Below, piece after piece: positions 1 to 8,608 of a stretch of DNA of 33,424 nucleotides. Source of the stretch: Chitinivibrionales bacterium (GTDB lineage Bacteria > Fibrobacterota > Chitinivibrionia > Chitinivibrionales > WJKA01); the NCBI GenBank assembly GCA_014728295.1, contig WJLW01000010.1, positions 1-33,424 of the forward strand, written 5' to 3'. The translations under genes and the position numbers were made by a program. Each line of letters opens with the position of its first letter. Within the stretch, counting starts at the first letter, position 1. A model generated the notes under the pieces. That model was given only the letters and a program-made list of their open reading frames with translations, made no database searches and had not been told where the DNA came from.

Positions 1-141
1 AATCTCTTTCCAGACAGTATCGATGACGCCGGGAGTATCGGCCGCAGGAGCGTCGATGCCATAGGTAATCGTAAAAAAGCGCTTGACGCCCGGCAGTTCG
101 GGAACGCGCCAGTGCACTTTGATGTCGTGCGTTGAATCGTC
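1..141 (-). CDS. Partial leftward coding fragment, unknown product (runs off the left edge)
   Basis: The complement of the first ~140 bases reads as a convincing protein: it contains DIKVHWRVPELPGVKRF and FTITYGIDAPA, and runs to the window edge without a stop. The composition is that of a folded, probably extracellular domain; I do not recognise the family. There is no ATG, GTG or TTG start in this frame between the recognisable part and base 240, although the frame stays open through the start of the rightward lyase gene. The fragment therefore lacks its own 5' end and abuts, head to head, a lyase gene that also lacks its 5' end. The right boundary is approximate and set where the lyase homology begins. 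The alternative is that this is only a well-behaved shadow frame. Confidence 0.4.
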
Positions 142-1230
142 TCCAGCCCGGTGCGCACGGGCAAAAAAGCCTCCCGGTGGGAATCCACCGACAAGCGTAC
201 AGAAGGCGCTCCGGAACGATTTCTGGACCGCGAAACCGATCTGTGGATCGGTTGGTCGGTTTACGTGGAAAAATGGGCTGACAATCCCGGCCGTGCCGAC
301 GTTACTCAGTTTCACGGATACCAGCCCTCATGCAGCAACAACGATCCCAAGATCCATGTTGACATCAAGAGGCTGAAGCGGGGCATCACTTTCAACTGGT
401 GGGAAGGCGGCAGGAAAATCACCGTTGACAGATCGGGGCTCAAGCCGGTGCAAAAAGGAAGATGGACCGACCTTGTAGCCAACTTCAAATTGACCTCCAA
501 AAATAATGGGTACTTCCACTTCTGGATTGACGGCGAGAAGGTGCTTACCTACAATGGTAAGACTTCGGATGACTGCCCCCTTGGGCATTTTCTCAAGGCC
601 GGTGTCTACAACGCCCCGGATGGGGCTGTGGCCTATAACGACGCCTTTAAAATTATGAAAAACGCCTTCTATGCCGAGGTGGCGCCCGGCGGTAATTTGC
701 CACCGCGCGAGGGGTGCGACACCCTGAAGATCGGCGACTGCACCGAGGGGAAAATCGACTGGTTCAACGCCTTTGTCTCGGAAAATACCGGCAAGTTATC
801 CCTTGTCTACGAAGTCACCCCCGCAGCCGACAATCTTGGCGGTATCGTCGCGCTGGGTGATGCGCCGGGTGCGACATGGGAAGACTATGCAATGCTGGTG
901 CGCTTCAGCCCCGACGGGATCATCGATGTGCGTAGCGGTGATTCATACAATGCCGGCGACAAGCTGACCATTCGAATCAATGCCGATATTAGTGCCGGGA
1001 CCTATTCGGTACAGGCAGCCAAGGACGACTATACGGTTCAGGTAGCTGCCGACTATGATTTTCGCACCGAACAAGCCGACGCGTCTGTAATCTCGTTTCT
1101 GGGACTGGTTATCGCCAGGGAGACCGCAGATAATCAGCTCCGCGGGGACATCCGCATGAGATTGAGCACCACCGCTCGTCCGGCAAGCAAATCGACGATA
1201 TTTTTTATGAACGACGAAACCTATATTTAA
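136..1230 (+). pseudogene. Heparin-lyase-like polysaccharide lyase, 5' end missing
   Basis: About 360 residues are readable. The first (residues ~1-180) resembles the polysaccharide lyase fold of PF14099: SPVRTGKKASRWES at the very start, then WIGWSVYVEKW, VTQFHGYQ, WWEGGRK and the GYFHFWIDGEKVLTYNG strand that closes such jelly-roll lyases. The second (~185-355) is an accessory beta-sandwich with YAMLVRFSPDGIIDVRSGD. Secreted members act on uronic-acid polysaccharides. No signal peptide or start is present: an in-frame TGA lies at 133-135, immediately before the conserved region, and the only nearby start is an internal GTG at 151 with no ribosome binding site. Upstream of the TGA the sequence looks like a different gene on the other strand. 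The 3' end is intact and sits 55 bases before the persulfide dioxygenase gene. Substrate is not deducible. Confidence 0.7.
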
Positions 1231-1272
1231 CACGCTTTGCCTTTCTGAACAATGTAGCCGAAAATCACCACC

Positions 1273-1288
1273 AAAGGAGTATCCTGTG
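1273..1288 (+). promoter_or_regulatory. Ribosome binding site and GTG start
   Basis: AAAGGAG at 1273-1279 is followed by six bases and then GTG at 1286. It fixes a GTG start for the metallo-beta-lactamase/rhodanese gene. Confidence 0.75.
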
Positions 1289-2365
1289 AAGCTTACCTGT
1301 AAACAACTCAATCCCGGCCCCTGCAAAACCTGGCTCATCGGCAACGATGCAAATAACGAAGTTATCTTCCTCGACCCCGTCATCGAGCATGTCAACGATT
1401 ATCAGCAACTCGTTGAGCGTGAAGGTTTACATGTCGGGATGGCGATCGATACGCACACCCATGCCGACCATATCTCGGGCGGCGCCTCCCTGAAAGACAT
1501 GCTGCAATGCGAATATGGGATGCATGCGGCTTCGCCGGTCAAGTGTGCGACGTTTTCCATGAACGACGGCTTTACCTGGAATCTGTTCGATACAATTGCG
1601 GTCAAAGTCATGCATACGCCCGGCCATACCCGCGATTCGATCAGCCTGATTTTCCCCGATTGGATTTTCACCGGCGATGCACTCTTTCTGGACGACGGCG
1701 GGGCGGGCCGCGATGATCTGCCCGGCGGCGATGCCGGCGCGCACTGGGAAACTTTGCGAAAATTTGCCGAGCTGGATGATGAACTCATCGTCAATCCGGC
1801 TCACGATTATCGTGATCGTCAACCATCCGCGCTCAAGCGACAGAAAGAAACAAATCCCCACCTCAAAAAAAGTCTCGAAAGCAGGGATGCCTTTGTCCAG
1901 TATCTCGAAGACCTTAAGCTGGGACCGGCCGACTGGATGAAAGACGTACTCACGGCCAACTACGCCTGTGCACGTGACCCCCACGCCGCCTGGATCCCCG
2001 CCGACTCCCCCGCTTGTGAAGTAAAAGGCACCATGGACATCAGCGCCAACGAAGCGCAAGTCGGCTCGATACCGCCCTTTATGCTCAAACAGAAGCTCGC
2101 CGGCAAACAACCGCCGCTTTTGATTGACGTGCGCGAACCGGGGGAACTCGACGCTCCGCTCGGGCATATCGAGGGCGTCTTGAATATTCCCATCGGTCAA
2201 TTAGCCTCACGCATTGGTGAACTCGACGAGCACCGGGACAAAGATATCGTCACGGTATGCCGTTCGGGTGGCCGCGCGTACACGGCCGCCCAGATCCTCA
2301 GTGTCGGCGGCTTCAGCAACGTCGCCGTACTCGAGGGCGGCATGCTGCAGTGGAATACGCTGTAG
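1286..2365 (+). CDS. Persulfide dioxygenase-rhodanese fusion (ETHE1-like)
   Basis: A 359-residue cytoplasmic protein. Residues 1-~235 are a metallo-beta-lactamase fold of the ETHE1/glyoxalase II type with THTHADH at 56-62 (His57, His59, Asp61, His62), TPGHT (His114), FTGDALF (Asp131) and PAHDY (His173). The mononuclear iron ligands of persulfide dioxygenases (two His and an Asp) are thus present. Residues ~260-359 are a rhodanese domain with the active-site loop CRSGGR at 325-330. Proteins of this architecture oxidise glutathione or protein persulfide to sulfite and couple it to sulfur transfer, detoxifying sulfide-derived persulfides. It starts at a GTG with a good ribosome binding site. No other sulfur gene is nearby; the neighbours are secreted glycan-active proteins, so it looks like a single-gene unit. 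Domain calls are firm; the substrate comes from the family. Confidence 0.9.
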   Translation: MKLTCKQLNPGPCKTWLIGNDANNEVIFLDPVIEHVNDYQQLVEREGLHVGMAIDTHTHADHISGGASLKDMLQCEYGMHAASPVKCATFSMNDGFTWNLFDTIAVKVMHTPGHTRDSISLIFPDWIFTGDALFLDDGGAGRDDLPGGDAGAHWETLRKFAELDDELIVNPAHDYRDRQPSALKRQKETNPHLKKSLESRDAFVQYLEDLKLGPADWMKDVLTANYACARDPHAAWIPADSPACEVKGTMDISANEAQVGSIPPFMLKQKLAGKQPPLLIDVREPGELDAPLGHIEGVLNIPIGQLASRIGELDEHRDKDIVTVCRSGGRAYTAAQILSVGGFSNVAVLEGGMLQWNTL

Positions 2366-2456
2366 AACGCGCATTGCGATAGTCTTTGCGGGCAATCCGG
2401 CTTCGGCGCTCAGATGACGGGACAATGCCGCAACTGTCAACCAGAAGAGTCAATGC

Positions 2457-4307
2457 TCAATACGTCGTATATAACGCAATCACGCCCCCCGCCTTTTCAT
2501 GCGACAGCTTCTTCGTCTTCTGCTTGCGGATGTCAAATACCAGGTATTTATAATTCGGCGACCATTTGCCGTTGCTGAAGGTCTTAAAACTGAAACTTGC
2601 CTTAGCATCCTTGACGTAGAAGAGCGGCGTCGTGTCGAAGTACTGCTCGACATTGTCACCTTCGTTCCAATTCTGACGATAGGCCCCGCCGAGTAATTCG
2701 GTCTTGCCGCCATTGATCGTCGCCAGTTTGGTAGCGTAATCTTCGGTTTTCTGCCCCAGAATCCAGATCGTCGATCCGTCATTGAGTATGTTCTCGTCGA
2801 TACCTTCGCCCCCGACTTCCGTATTCATATCGCGCAACCAGGCGCTCACCCGCCTGAACCTGAATTCGCTGCCGACAACGCTTTCCATAAACACGCCGGC
2901 ACCGAATCCGGCACTGTCAGTCTCATACGCCCCACCACTGTGACGCAGAACAAAGGTCCGGCTGGAACGATGCCGGTATTTGCGGCTGTAAATCAACTCG
3001 GCGATAACCGCATCCGCATCCCCGTCCTCGATGATGAGCCTGCCTCTGCCGCCGATCGTTGCCACCGAAAGTCCCATGATGCGCTGCAGCTTATTGCGCA
3101 GGTAGATGTCGGCGGTAATTTCCTTGCCGCCGCCGTGCGGAATGTAGATAGTCGTCTTGCCCGAATCGATGGCCGCCTGAATTGCTTGCGTAATATCGCC
3201 TTTCGCCGGGGTAACTGCCCACGCTTTTGCCGATTGCGGGTACTGATATTCGGGACTCTCGGCAACCTTGAGCTGCAATGATTCCCGCTTTTTCGTGTCA
3301 TTCCCCCACAGCGAACGGGGGGCGTGCGAGGTATAGTGATGGATGTCGTTTCCTTTGAGATTGCCGGCCGGTGAGGATGACTTTATCGCCGATGTATAGC
3401 CCGATGTTTTGATACCGTAAGAAAGCAGCGCGCCTTCGTTGACGATTGCGGGGCCCTTCTTCGGGCCTTCAGTCAGGTGCGAATGAACCAGAACCATATG
3501 CGCGTGGTCGACCTCATTTTTGATTGCCAGGCGGCAGTTATTTGTCGTGACATCCCGCAGACTGCAGGTATTGCCCTTGTTGCGCACGCCGGTTTCGCAA
3601 TTGACAATCGTGAAATGCTCCATGACGACATGATTGTGTGCGCTTCCCAGGTAGACGCCTTCTTTGAATCCGTCAATCTCGACAAAAAAAGCGCTTCCCG
3701 GTCCGAACCAGAAATCGTCGAATGCCAGCCCCCGGAAACCCGGACTTTTATTCGGATGACTTGAGCGAATGGTGATATCCTTGATCGCACCACTGTTGTT
3801 CGTATGGAAATTCAGCGCAATCGCACCGGGATTACCTTTACCGATCTCTATGGTCAGGTGATAGATATAGTGGTGCATATTCTGTTCTGCCTGCTGTTTT
3901 TTCGGACGCGTATGTATGAATACACGCGGGGTATCCGCATTGGCAAAGCCCAGTGTAGTATCGGCCAGGCGCAGTACGGTTGACGACCGGCTCTCCCCGA
4001 TCAGCAGCGTGCGTTTCTTCTTATTTGAACTAACCCCGTAGCGCAGTTGATCTTTAATGAGATAGGTCCCCGCCGGTATATAAATCGCCCGCGGTGCATT
4101 GTTATGCAGTGCTTCCTGAAATGCTTTCGTATCATCACTCCTGCCGTCACCTTTTGCACCGAAATCGGTCTTTATATTTGCCATGCCGGCATCCGGCGGC
4201 AACACAAAGTGCGGTTCGAATCCGTGGATCTGTTCGAATTTCGTCTTTGCTGAAGTAACTGCTGCGCTTACCAGTAAGGTGAAAATCAAAAAACGAATTG
4301 CTGACAT
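2457..4307 (-). CDS. Secreted pectate-lyase-3/GH55-like double beta-helix protein
   Basis: A 616-residue protein with a signal peptide (MSAIRFLIFTLLVSAAVTSA). The Pectate_lyase_3 signature FGAKGDGRSDDTKAF lies at about residue 50, followed by the strand IYIPAGTYLI. A second, weaker copy of the same start appears near residue 370 (GDITQAIQAAIDSGKTTIYI). Two successive right-handed beta-helices of this kind are the layout of GH55 beta-1,3-glucanases and related polysaccharide depolymerases, so a periplasmic or extracellular glycan-cleaving role is likely; I cannot name the catalytic acid. GGGGAG eight bases upstream of the ATG supports the start. The gene converges on the persulfide dioxygenase gene, with 91 bases between. 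It lies immediately downstream, on the same strand, of the truncated iron permease gene. Confidence 0.8.
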   Translation of the reverse strand: MSAIRFLIFTLLVSAAVTSAKTKFEQIHGFEPHFVLPPDAGMANIKTDFGAKGDGRSDDTKAFQEALHNNAPRAIYIPAGTYLIKDQLRYGVSSNKKKRTLLIGESRSSTVLRLADTTLGFANADTPRVFIHTRPKKQQAEQNMHHYIYHLTIEIGKGNPGAIALNFHTNNSGAIKDITIRSSHPNKSPGFRGLAFDDFWFGPGSAFFVEIDGFKEGVYLGSAHNHVVMEHFTIVNCETGVRNKGNTCSLRDVTTNNCRLAIKNEVDHAHMVLVHSHLTEGPKKGPAIVNEGALLSYGIKTSGYTSAIKSSSPAGNLKGNDIHHYTSHAPRSLWGNDTKKRESLQLKVAESPEYQYPQSAKAWAVTPAKGDITQAIQAAIDSGKTTIYIPHGGGKEITADIYLRNKLQRIMGLSVATIGGRGRLIIEDGDADAVIAELIYSRKYRHRSSRTFVLRHSGGAYETDSAGFGAGVFMESVVGSEFRFRRVSAWLRDMNTEVGGEGIDENILNDGSTIWILGQKTEDYATKLATINGGKTELLGGAYRQNWNEGDNVEQYFDTTPLFYVKDAKASFSFKTFSNGKWSPNYKYLVFDIRKQKTKKLSHEKAGGVIALYTTY

Positions 4308-4405
4308 ACGACGACTCCCCTGGGTTTTGGTGTTTAGTGTGTAGAATAAAATAACATTGGGAGCTGGATGGTCCCGCCTGGGGGGGGATGGATGGTACGA
4401 CTTTT

Positions 4406-4636
4406 TTACCTATAATGGGGCGAGTGTGCGTTGCTGGTTGAACTCTCGCCCGGTAGTGTCACGCCGGCGAAAACACTGGCGCCAACACCGGCAACACTGC
4501 CGGCTATAACATGCCGGTAATAATACTGTTGCTTGAGCCGTGAAAGCATCGTGAGGATGATCCCCAGGATCAGACCGGCTTCAACGCATTCACGAAAGAC
4601 AATTACAAATGTAGCGAACAGAGTACCTTCGTTCAT
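4406..4636 (-). pseudogene. FTR1-family iron permease, truncated to the first transmembrane part
   Basis: A reading frame of 76 codons starts at an ATG preceded by a perfect GGAGG (4641-4645). Its first ~58 residues match the N-terminus of FTR1/EfeU high-affinity iron permeases: TLFATFVIVFRECVEAGLIL carries the R-E-x-x-E iron-binding motif in transmembrane helix 1, and a second helix follows (YRHVIAGSVAGVGASVFAGV). Family members are about 270 residues or longer with seven helices and a second RExxE. Here the match ends abruptly, the frame runs into unrelated residues and stops, and the beta-helix gene begins 98 bases on. The rest of the permease is not found in the window, so this is best read as a deletion remnant with its translation start preserved. 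Confidence 0.7.
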
Positions 4637-5450
4637 TTTTCCTCCACGACAATGTGGATCCACGCAAATGTACCATGCACTCGCATGAATCATGACCATG
4701 ATTTCTAAAGCATCGATAAGCTTCGCCTTCAAACAGCGTTAGCAGAGTAGCCGTAAATGGGTGCGCTTGCGCCTTGGATTCCATATTGTGCCTGTCCATC
4801 ATTATTATTACATCGAAAAAGTAATTTAATTCTAAACAAACAACTTAGTTAGACCTCTCTAAGTGCATGCTTTAAAATGAACCATGTACATGAAAATTGC
4901 AATAGTGACTCAATTGAATATTATCCGCATCGCAATCATATTCTGACACAGCGCATATATGCTGATATTACGCTCGTTACTCTTGATGCCGATAGGATCG
5001 GGAGCCTGCTGACAATGTATCGCAATCCCCGCTTCATCGCATTTGTCGAAGGATATCTCAATGACAGACTTTAGCGTCGGTGTTGCTTATCGGACCGTTG
5101 TTGAGGTCTGCCCTATTGCGATTTTCCGCTTTGCTTTCCGATACCGGCAAATGCTCGATTAGCGGTTTTTTTGTGTATGCTTCGACAACGGGACTTTGCG
5201 GAGCTGTACTGGGTTTTTTCTCCGGACCGGTAACGGATGAAAGTGTAAAATGTGCACTATGTTTGTCGACATTCTTTACATTTTCCGGCATGAATAGAAG
5301 GCGCAGAGCAGGCGCACGGATGAAATTGGCCTGCTAGCGCCTATTTCACCATAATTCAAAGAGTTGGTACTCTTTTTGCGCGAACACTTATTCTTATATT
5401 TTAGAATTAATCTGATACTCTATAAACCCACAAGCCGAGAGGAGATTCGT
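4637..5450. other. Gene-poor spacer with only small unassigned reading frames
   Basis: Roughly 800 bases between the iron permease remnant and the PEP-CTERM gene. Small frames exist: rightward 4877-5074 with no ribosome binding site, a 34-codon frame from the ATG at 5061 preceded by AAGGA, a hydrophobic rightward frame at 5080-5337, and a lysine/serine-rich leftward one at 5058-5291. None resembles a family I know, and they overlap on opposite strands, so I do not call them as genes. The first part (4650-4860) should contain the promoter of the former permease gene. Confidence 0.4.
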
Positions 5451-6089
5451 ATGAATCATCTAAGGACAAGGTTTCTTGTTTGCATTGCTGTACTGTTTGC
5501 CGCAGGAGCACATGCCGACATCATCGTTGGCGGCATTACGTTTGACGACAATGCATTTGCGGACGAAGTGATTGATTTCTCGTCAACGGCCGTTTTCGAG
5601 AGCTACACATCAGATCCATTCAGCAGATTCAGTGTCTCAGCCGAAGATGCGCTAACCGGTCACGATCTCAGAAGCAGCACCATCGAGTTGCAATCCGATG
5701 AATATGTCAGCGTTGGATTCACCGACAACCTGATTGTCAATGAAGCCGGCGCCGACCTGGCGATTTTTGAGATGTTTGCAACTCCCGAGGTCGGCGAAAT
5801 CACCGTTGAGCTGGGCGGAACGTCAATTGACTATGGTGCAGTTTCACTGGGCAATCTGGACCTCGGCGGCGTCAGCAACTATGTCAACGTTGCCTACATT
5901 GATCTGTCAGATTTCGGTTTTGCTGCAAATCAAACAACGGACTACATTCGCGCCCACGGTTCCAGCTCAGAGTATGCAGCGTTTGGCGCCCTGAACAATC
6001 AGGCAGCATCGGTCCCGGAACCCTCAACAGCGATTCTGCTCAGCGTCGGCCTTTTTGGTTTCGCGCTGATACGCAGAAAGAAAAAATAA
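5451..6089 (+). CDS. PEP-CTERM sorted exported protein
   Basis: A 212-residue protein with a signal peptide (MNHLRTRFLVCIAVLFAAGAHA). The mature part is acidic and beta-rich (IIVGGITFDD near its start, FATPEVGEITVELGG in the middle). It ends with a textbook PEP-CTERM signal: VPEPST, a hydrophobic segment (AILLSVGLFGFALI) and the basic tail RRKKK. Such proteins are exported, recognised by an exosortase (EpsH-type), cleaved and attached at the surface, usually in bacteria that make extracellular polysaccharide. The start is set by GAGAGGAG a few bases upstream. No exosortase or EPS gene is in the window. The gene stands alone and is followed by a rho-independent terminator. The mature domain is not one I can name. 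Confidence 0.85.
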   Translation: MNHLRTRFLVCIAVLFAAGAHADIIVGGITFDDNAFADEVIDFSSTAVFESYTSDPFSRFSVSAEDALTGHDLRSSTIELQSDEYVSVGFTDNLIVNEAGADLAIFEMFATPEVGEITVELGGTSIDYGAVSLGNLDLGGVSNYVNVAYIDLSDFGFAANQTTDYIRAHGSSSEYAAFGALNNQAASVPEPSTAILLSVGLFGFALIRRKKK

Positions 6090-6118
6090 ACGCATATCTC
6101 AGGTTGAATGTTAGCTAA

Positions 6119-6148
6119 AAGGGGCTTGGCAACAAGCACCTTTTTTTT
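6119..6148 (+). terminator. Rho-independent terminator of the PEP-CTERM gene
   Basis: GGGGCTTG, loop GCAA and CAAGCACC (6121-6140) form an eight-base stem with one mismatch, directly followed by eight T (6141-6148), 30 bases after the stop codon. Confidence 0.85.
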
Positions 6149-6384
6149 ATTTCCGCGCAAATTTCCGCAGCATGCGGTCTGCCACGCCGAATTGCGGCGC
6201 AGGTGATGATCGATACAAAAGCAATCCCGCCGTTGGCCTATATAGGGTGTGCGCAATATTGTTCAATTTTCAGGCAATATCAAGCAAGAAATCAGCCCAA
6301 AATTGCAGTATGCTGAAAATACCATAGCTGCCTCACTATAGCGGCATACTCGAATCAGCTCACATAATGCGCAAGGAGCTTCTC

Positions 6385-7989
6385 ATGAAACCCATGCATT
6401 TTGGCATCGCATGCATTCTGGCAACAGTTTTTATCATTGCAAAGCCGCAGGCCCGGAGCGTGCAATGGTACCAGACAACAGAATCGGCGCAATGGGTTGA
6501 AAAAGGCACGCCGGGGATGGAGCCGGCAACGGGTTCGGCTTCGGTTACGGTTGATCCGGGCACGAAATATCAGGTAATAGACGGTTTTGGCGGCTGTTTC
6601 AACGAGCTTGGCTGGGATGCGATATCACAGTTGCCGGACACCAAACGCGAGGAAGTCTTCAGAACCATATTCGACCCTGTTGACGGATGCAATTTCAACT
6701 ACTGTCGCATGATGATCGGTTCCAGTGATTTTTCTTCGGCAAAATACGGCGACCCGACATCGGATGACCCGCGCTGGTTTTCTCTGGCAATGACGCCCGG
6801 CGACACCGGCATGGAGCATTTCAGTATCGAGCGCGATAAAAAGGCGATGATTCCGTATATTAAAAATGCAATGAGATATAATCCAGAACTCAAAGTCTGG
6901 GGATCTCCCTGGAGTCCGCCGGTGTGGCTCAAGCGAGGCAACAATCCATCGTATGCCGGCGGCTATATCGATGCTACGCCGGTGAAATTCCGCGCGCTGG
7001 CACGCTATTTTTCGCGCTATATCCAGACGTACCGGGCGGAAGGAATCAATGTGATCGGCTACCATCCCCAGAACGAACCGGGTGCGGCGGGTCAGAATTA
7101 TCCCTGCTGCGGGTGGGAGCCGCTGCAGATTGCCGACTTTATCAAAAATTACGCCGTGCCGCGGCTCGCCCTCGACGGTATCGATGCCGAGGTCTGGTAC
7201 GGCTCGGTCAATAAATCACAGTGGGACACCTGGGGGCCCCCCGTGTGGGATGATGCAGCGTTGCGTGCGGCCTGCGACGGCTATGGCGGGCAGTGGGGCG
7301 GGCGGAAGCTGTTCGACGACATGCGGGCAAACTATCCCGACGTCAAGCTCATGCAGACCGAGACTAACTGCTGCAAATACCAGGAGACGCCCTGGACCTA
7401 CACTCGCGAAACCTGGCGCATGATGTACGAAGACTTGACAAATGGCGTCAGCTCATACATGCAGTGGAACATGGTTCTGCCGCAGGCCGACGGTTCTTCA
7501 ACCAGCGGCGAAAGCTCCTGGGGATGGAAACAGACTGCCATGGTGATGATCGACACCAACACGCTGGAGGTCACCTACATGCCCCAGATGCATATGGTGC
7601 GCCATTTCAAATTCGTGCAGCCGGGCGCACACCGGATTGGTGTGTCGGGTTCAAACAGCATACTTGCATTTCAAAACCCCGACGGGAGCATTGTGCTTGT
7701 TACCCGTGGTGGGGGCAGCCCGGCCATACAGGTCGGCGACAAGCAGATCGACCCGGGGCATCTTGACGGATACAATTCGATATATATCCAGTACGACGCC
7801 ACCGCGAATAGTGAGCGCGCGGCATATTCCATGCGGGCACACAAATCCGAGGCCGTCGATGCACTCTATGATTTGCGCGGGCGCAGGATATTACAAACGC
7901 GCGGGCGCCTGCACACCAGAGCTAAATGCACCGGTATCGCTATTGGCGCCAATGCACGCGGACTGCGTGCATGCCTTCGGCTGCGCTGA
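6385..7989 (+). CDS. Secreted GH30-family glycoside hydrolase
   Basis: A 534-residue protein with a signal peptide (MKPMHFGIACILATVFIIA). YQVIDGFGGCFNELGW at ~62-77 is the GH30 N-terminal signature; WGSPWSPPVWLK follows at ~172-183. The acid/base Glu is in YHPQNEPG (Glu231) and the nucleophile Glu in MQTETN (Glu326). A side beta-sandwich (VRHFKFVQPGAHRIGV onward) completes the fold. GH30 enzymes retain configuration and cleave beta-linked glucans, xylans or glycosphingolipid-type substrates; overall this is closest to the GH30 glucosidase/beta-1,6-glucanase style, but specificity is inferred. The last ~50 residues begin like a C-terminal sorting domain (DALYDLRGRRIL) and then lose the usual pattern, so a late frameshift is possible. 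AAGGAG, six bases before the ATG at 6385, decides the start over the ATG at 6367. The 3' end overlaps the broken leftward gene. Confidence 0.87.
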   Translation: MKPMHFGIACILATVFIIAKPQARSVQWYQTTESAQWVEKGTPGMEPATGSASVTVDPGTKYQVIDGFGGCFNELGWDAISQLPDTKREEVFRTIFDPVDGCNFNYCRMMIGSSDFSSAKYGDPTSDDPRWFSLAMTPGDTGMEHFSIERDKKAMIPYIKNAMRYNPELKVWGSPWSPPVWLKRGNNPSYAGGYIDATPVKFRALARYFSRYIQTYRAEGINVIGYHPQNEPGAAGQNYPCCGWEPLQIADFIKNYAVPRLALDGIDAEVWYGSVNKSQWDTWGPPVWDDAALRAACDGYGGQWGGRKLFDDMRANYPDVKLMQTETNCCKYQETPWTYTRETWRMMYEDLTNGVSSYMQWNMVLPQADGSSTSGESSWGWKQTAMVMIDTNTLEVTYMPQMHMVRHFKFVQPGAHRIGVSGSNSILAFQNPDGSIVLVTRGGGSPAIQVGDKQIDPGHLDGYNSIYIQYDATANSERAAYSMRAHKSEAVDALYDLRGRRILQTRGRLHTRAKCTGIAIGANARGLRACLRLR

Positions 7990-8410
7990 GAATATTTTTT
8001 CGAAAAATTGCGGGCGAATGTGATCCGTCGGCGGCATAATCCTGCATTCGGTCGCGCACCACAAAGACGCTCGCATCGCCTTGATCGACTTCGATGACAG
8101 TTTCGATTATGGCGAATGACTGATGTGGCGTTGTACCCTCGTTCCAGATCATCCTAAACTTGTTGTCCGGCGACATGCTGCAGGTGCAATTTGGGTACAC
8201 CCACGTTGATAGTTTTTGCTGTTGAGGCCATAATGACCAAATTTATGGTACCCAAGTTCTCCACCAAGGACCTCTCCATTGGCATTGAATGCGAATGGTA
8301 TCTCCGAGCGTATACGAATCTCCTTCAGCCGGCCCGGTGATTGTAACTCCCGAAATCGCGGAATTAATTGATAAAACTGTAAAAGGCAGGGTAATTATGA
8401 TGTTTTTCAT
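7940..8410 (-). pseudogene. Secreted protein gene broken by two frameshifts
   Basis: The complement shows a strong start: AGGAAGG (8415-8421) then ATG (8408-8410) and a signal peptide (MKNIIITLPFTVLSINSAIS), followed by GVTITGPAEGDSYTLGDTI, typical of GPI-anchor-like/Ig secretion modules in this kind of genome. This frame stops at 8243-8245. Plausible protein continues in a second frame (FNANGEVLGGELGYHKFGHY, about 8175-8300) and then in a third (FRMIWNEGTTPHQSFAII and VIEVDQGDASVFVVRDRM, to 7940). Three joined frames give one ~155-residue protein. The 3' end overlaps the GH30 gene tail, and the 5' end lies 110 bases from the IS4 element. Family unknown; either real decay or sequence error. 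Confidence 0.6.
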
Positions 8411-8520
8411 TTTGCCTTCCTCGATTTGACTTATCCTTGTCTTCGCTACATAAGATAACTACAACTGCTTTGATAGCTGCCAGATGTTATAGTCAAATTT
8501 TATATATTTATACAGTATCA

Positions 8521-8529
8521 TCCCATAGG
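8521..8529 (+). repeat. Left terminal inverted repeat of the IS4 element
   Basis: TCCCATAGG; pairs in inverted orientation with 9835-9843, one mismatch. Confidence 0.55.
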
Positions 8530-8608
8530 GATATAAATAAATTTGAAAAGGCGGTTGGCAGGTGACATGTTTTTATGTCTACCAAAACTTAAAAACAGGA
8601 TTGTCACC

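Noticed and set aside
5058..5337. Small genes on both strands in the spacer
   Set aside because: The frames overlap on opposite strands, lack good ribosome binding sites and show no family features.
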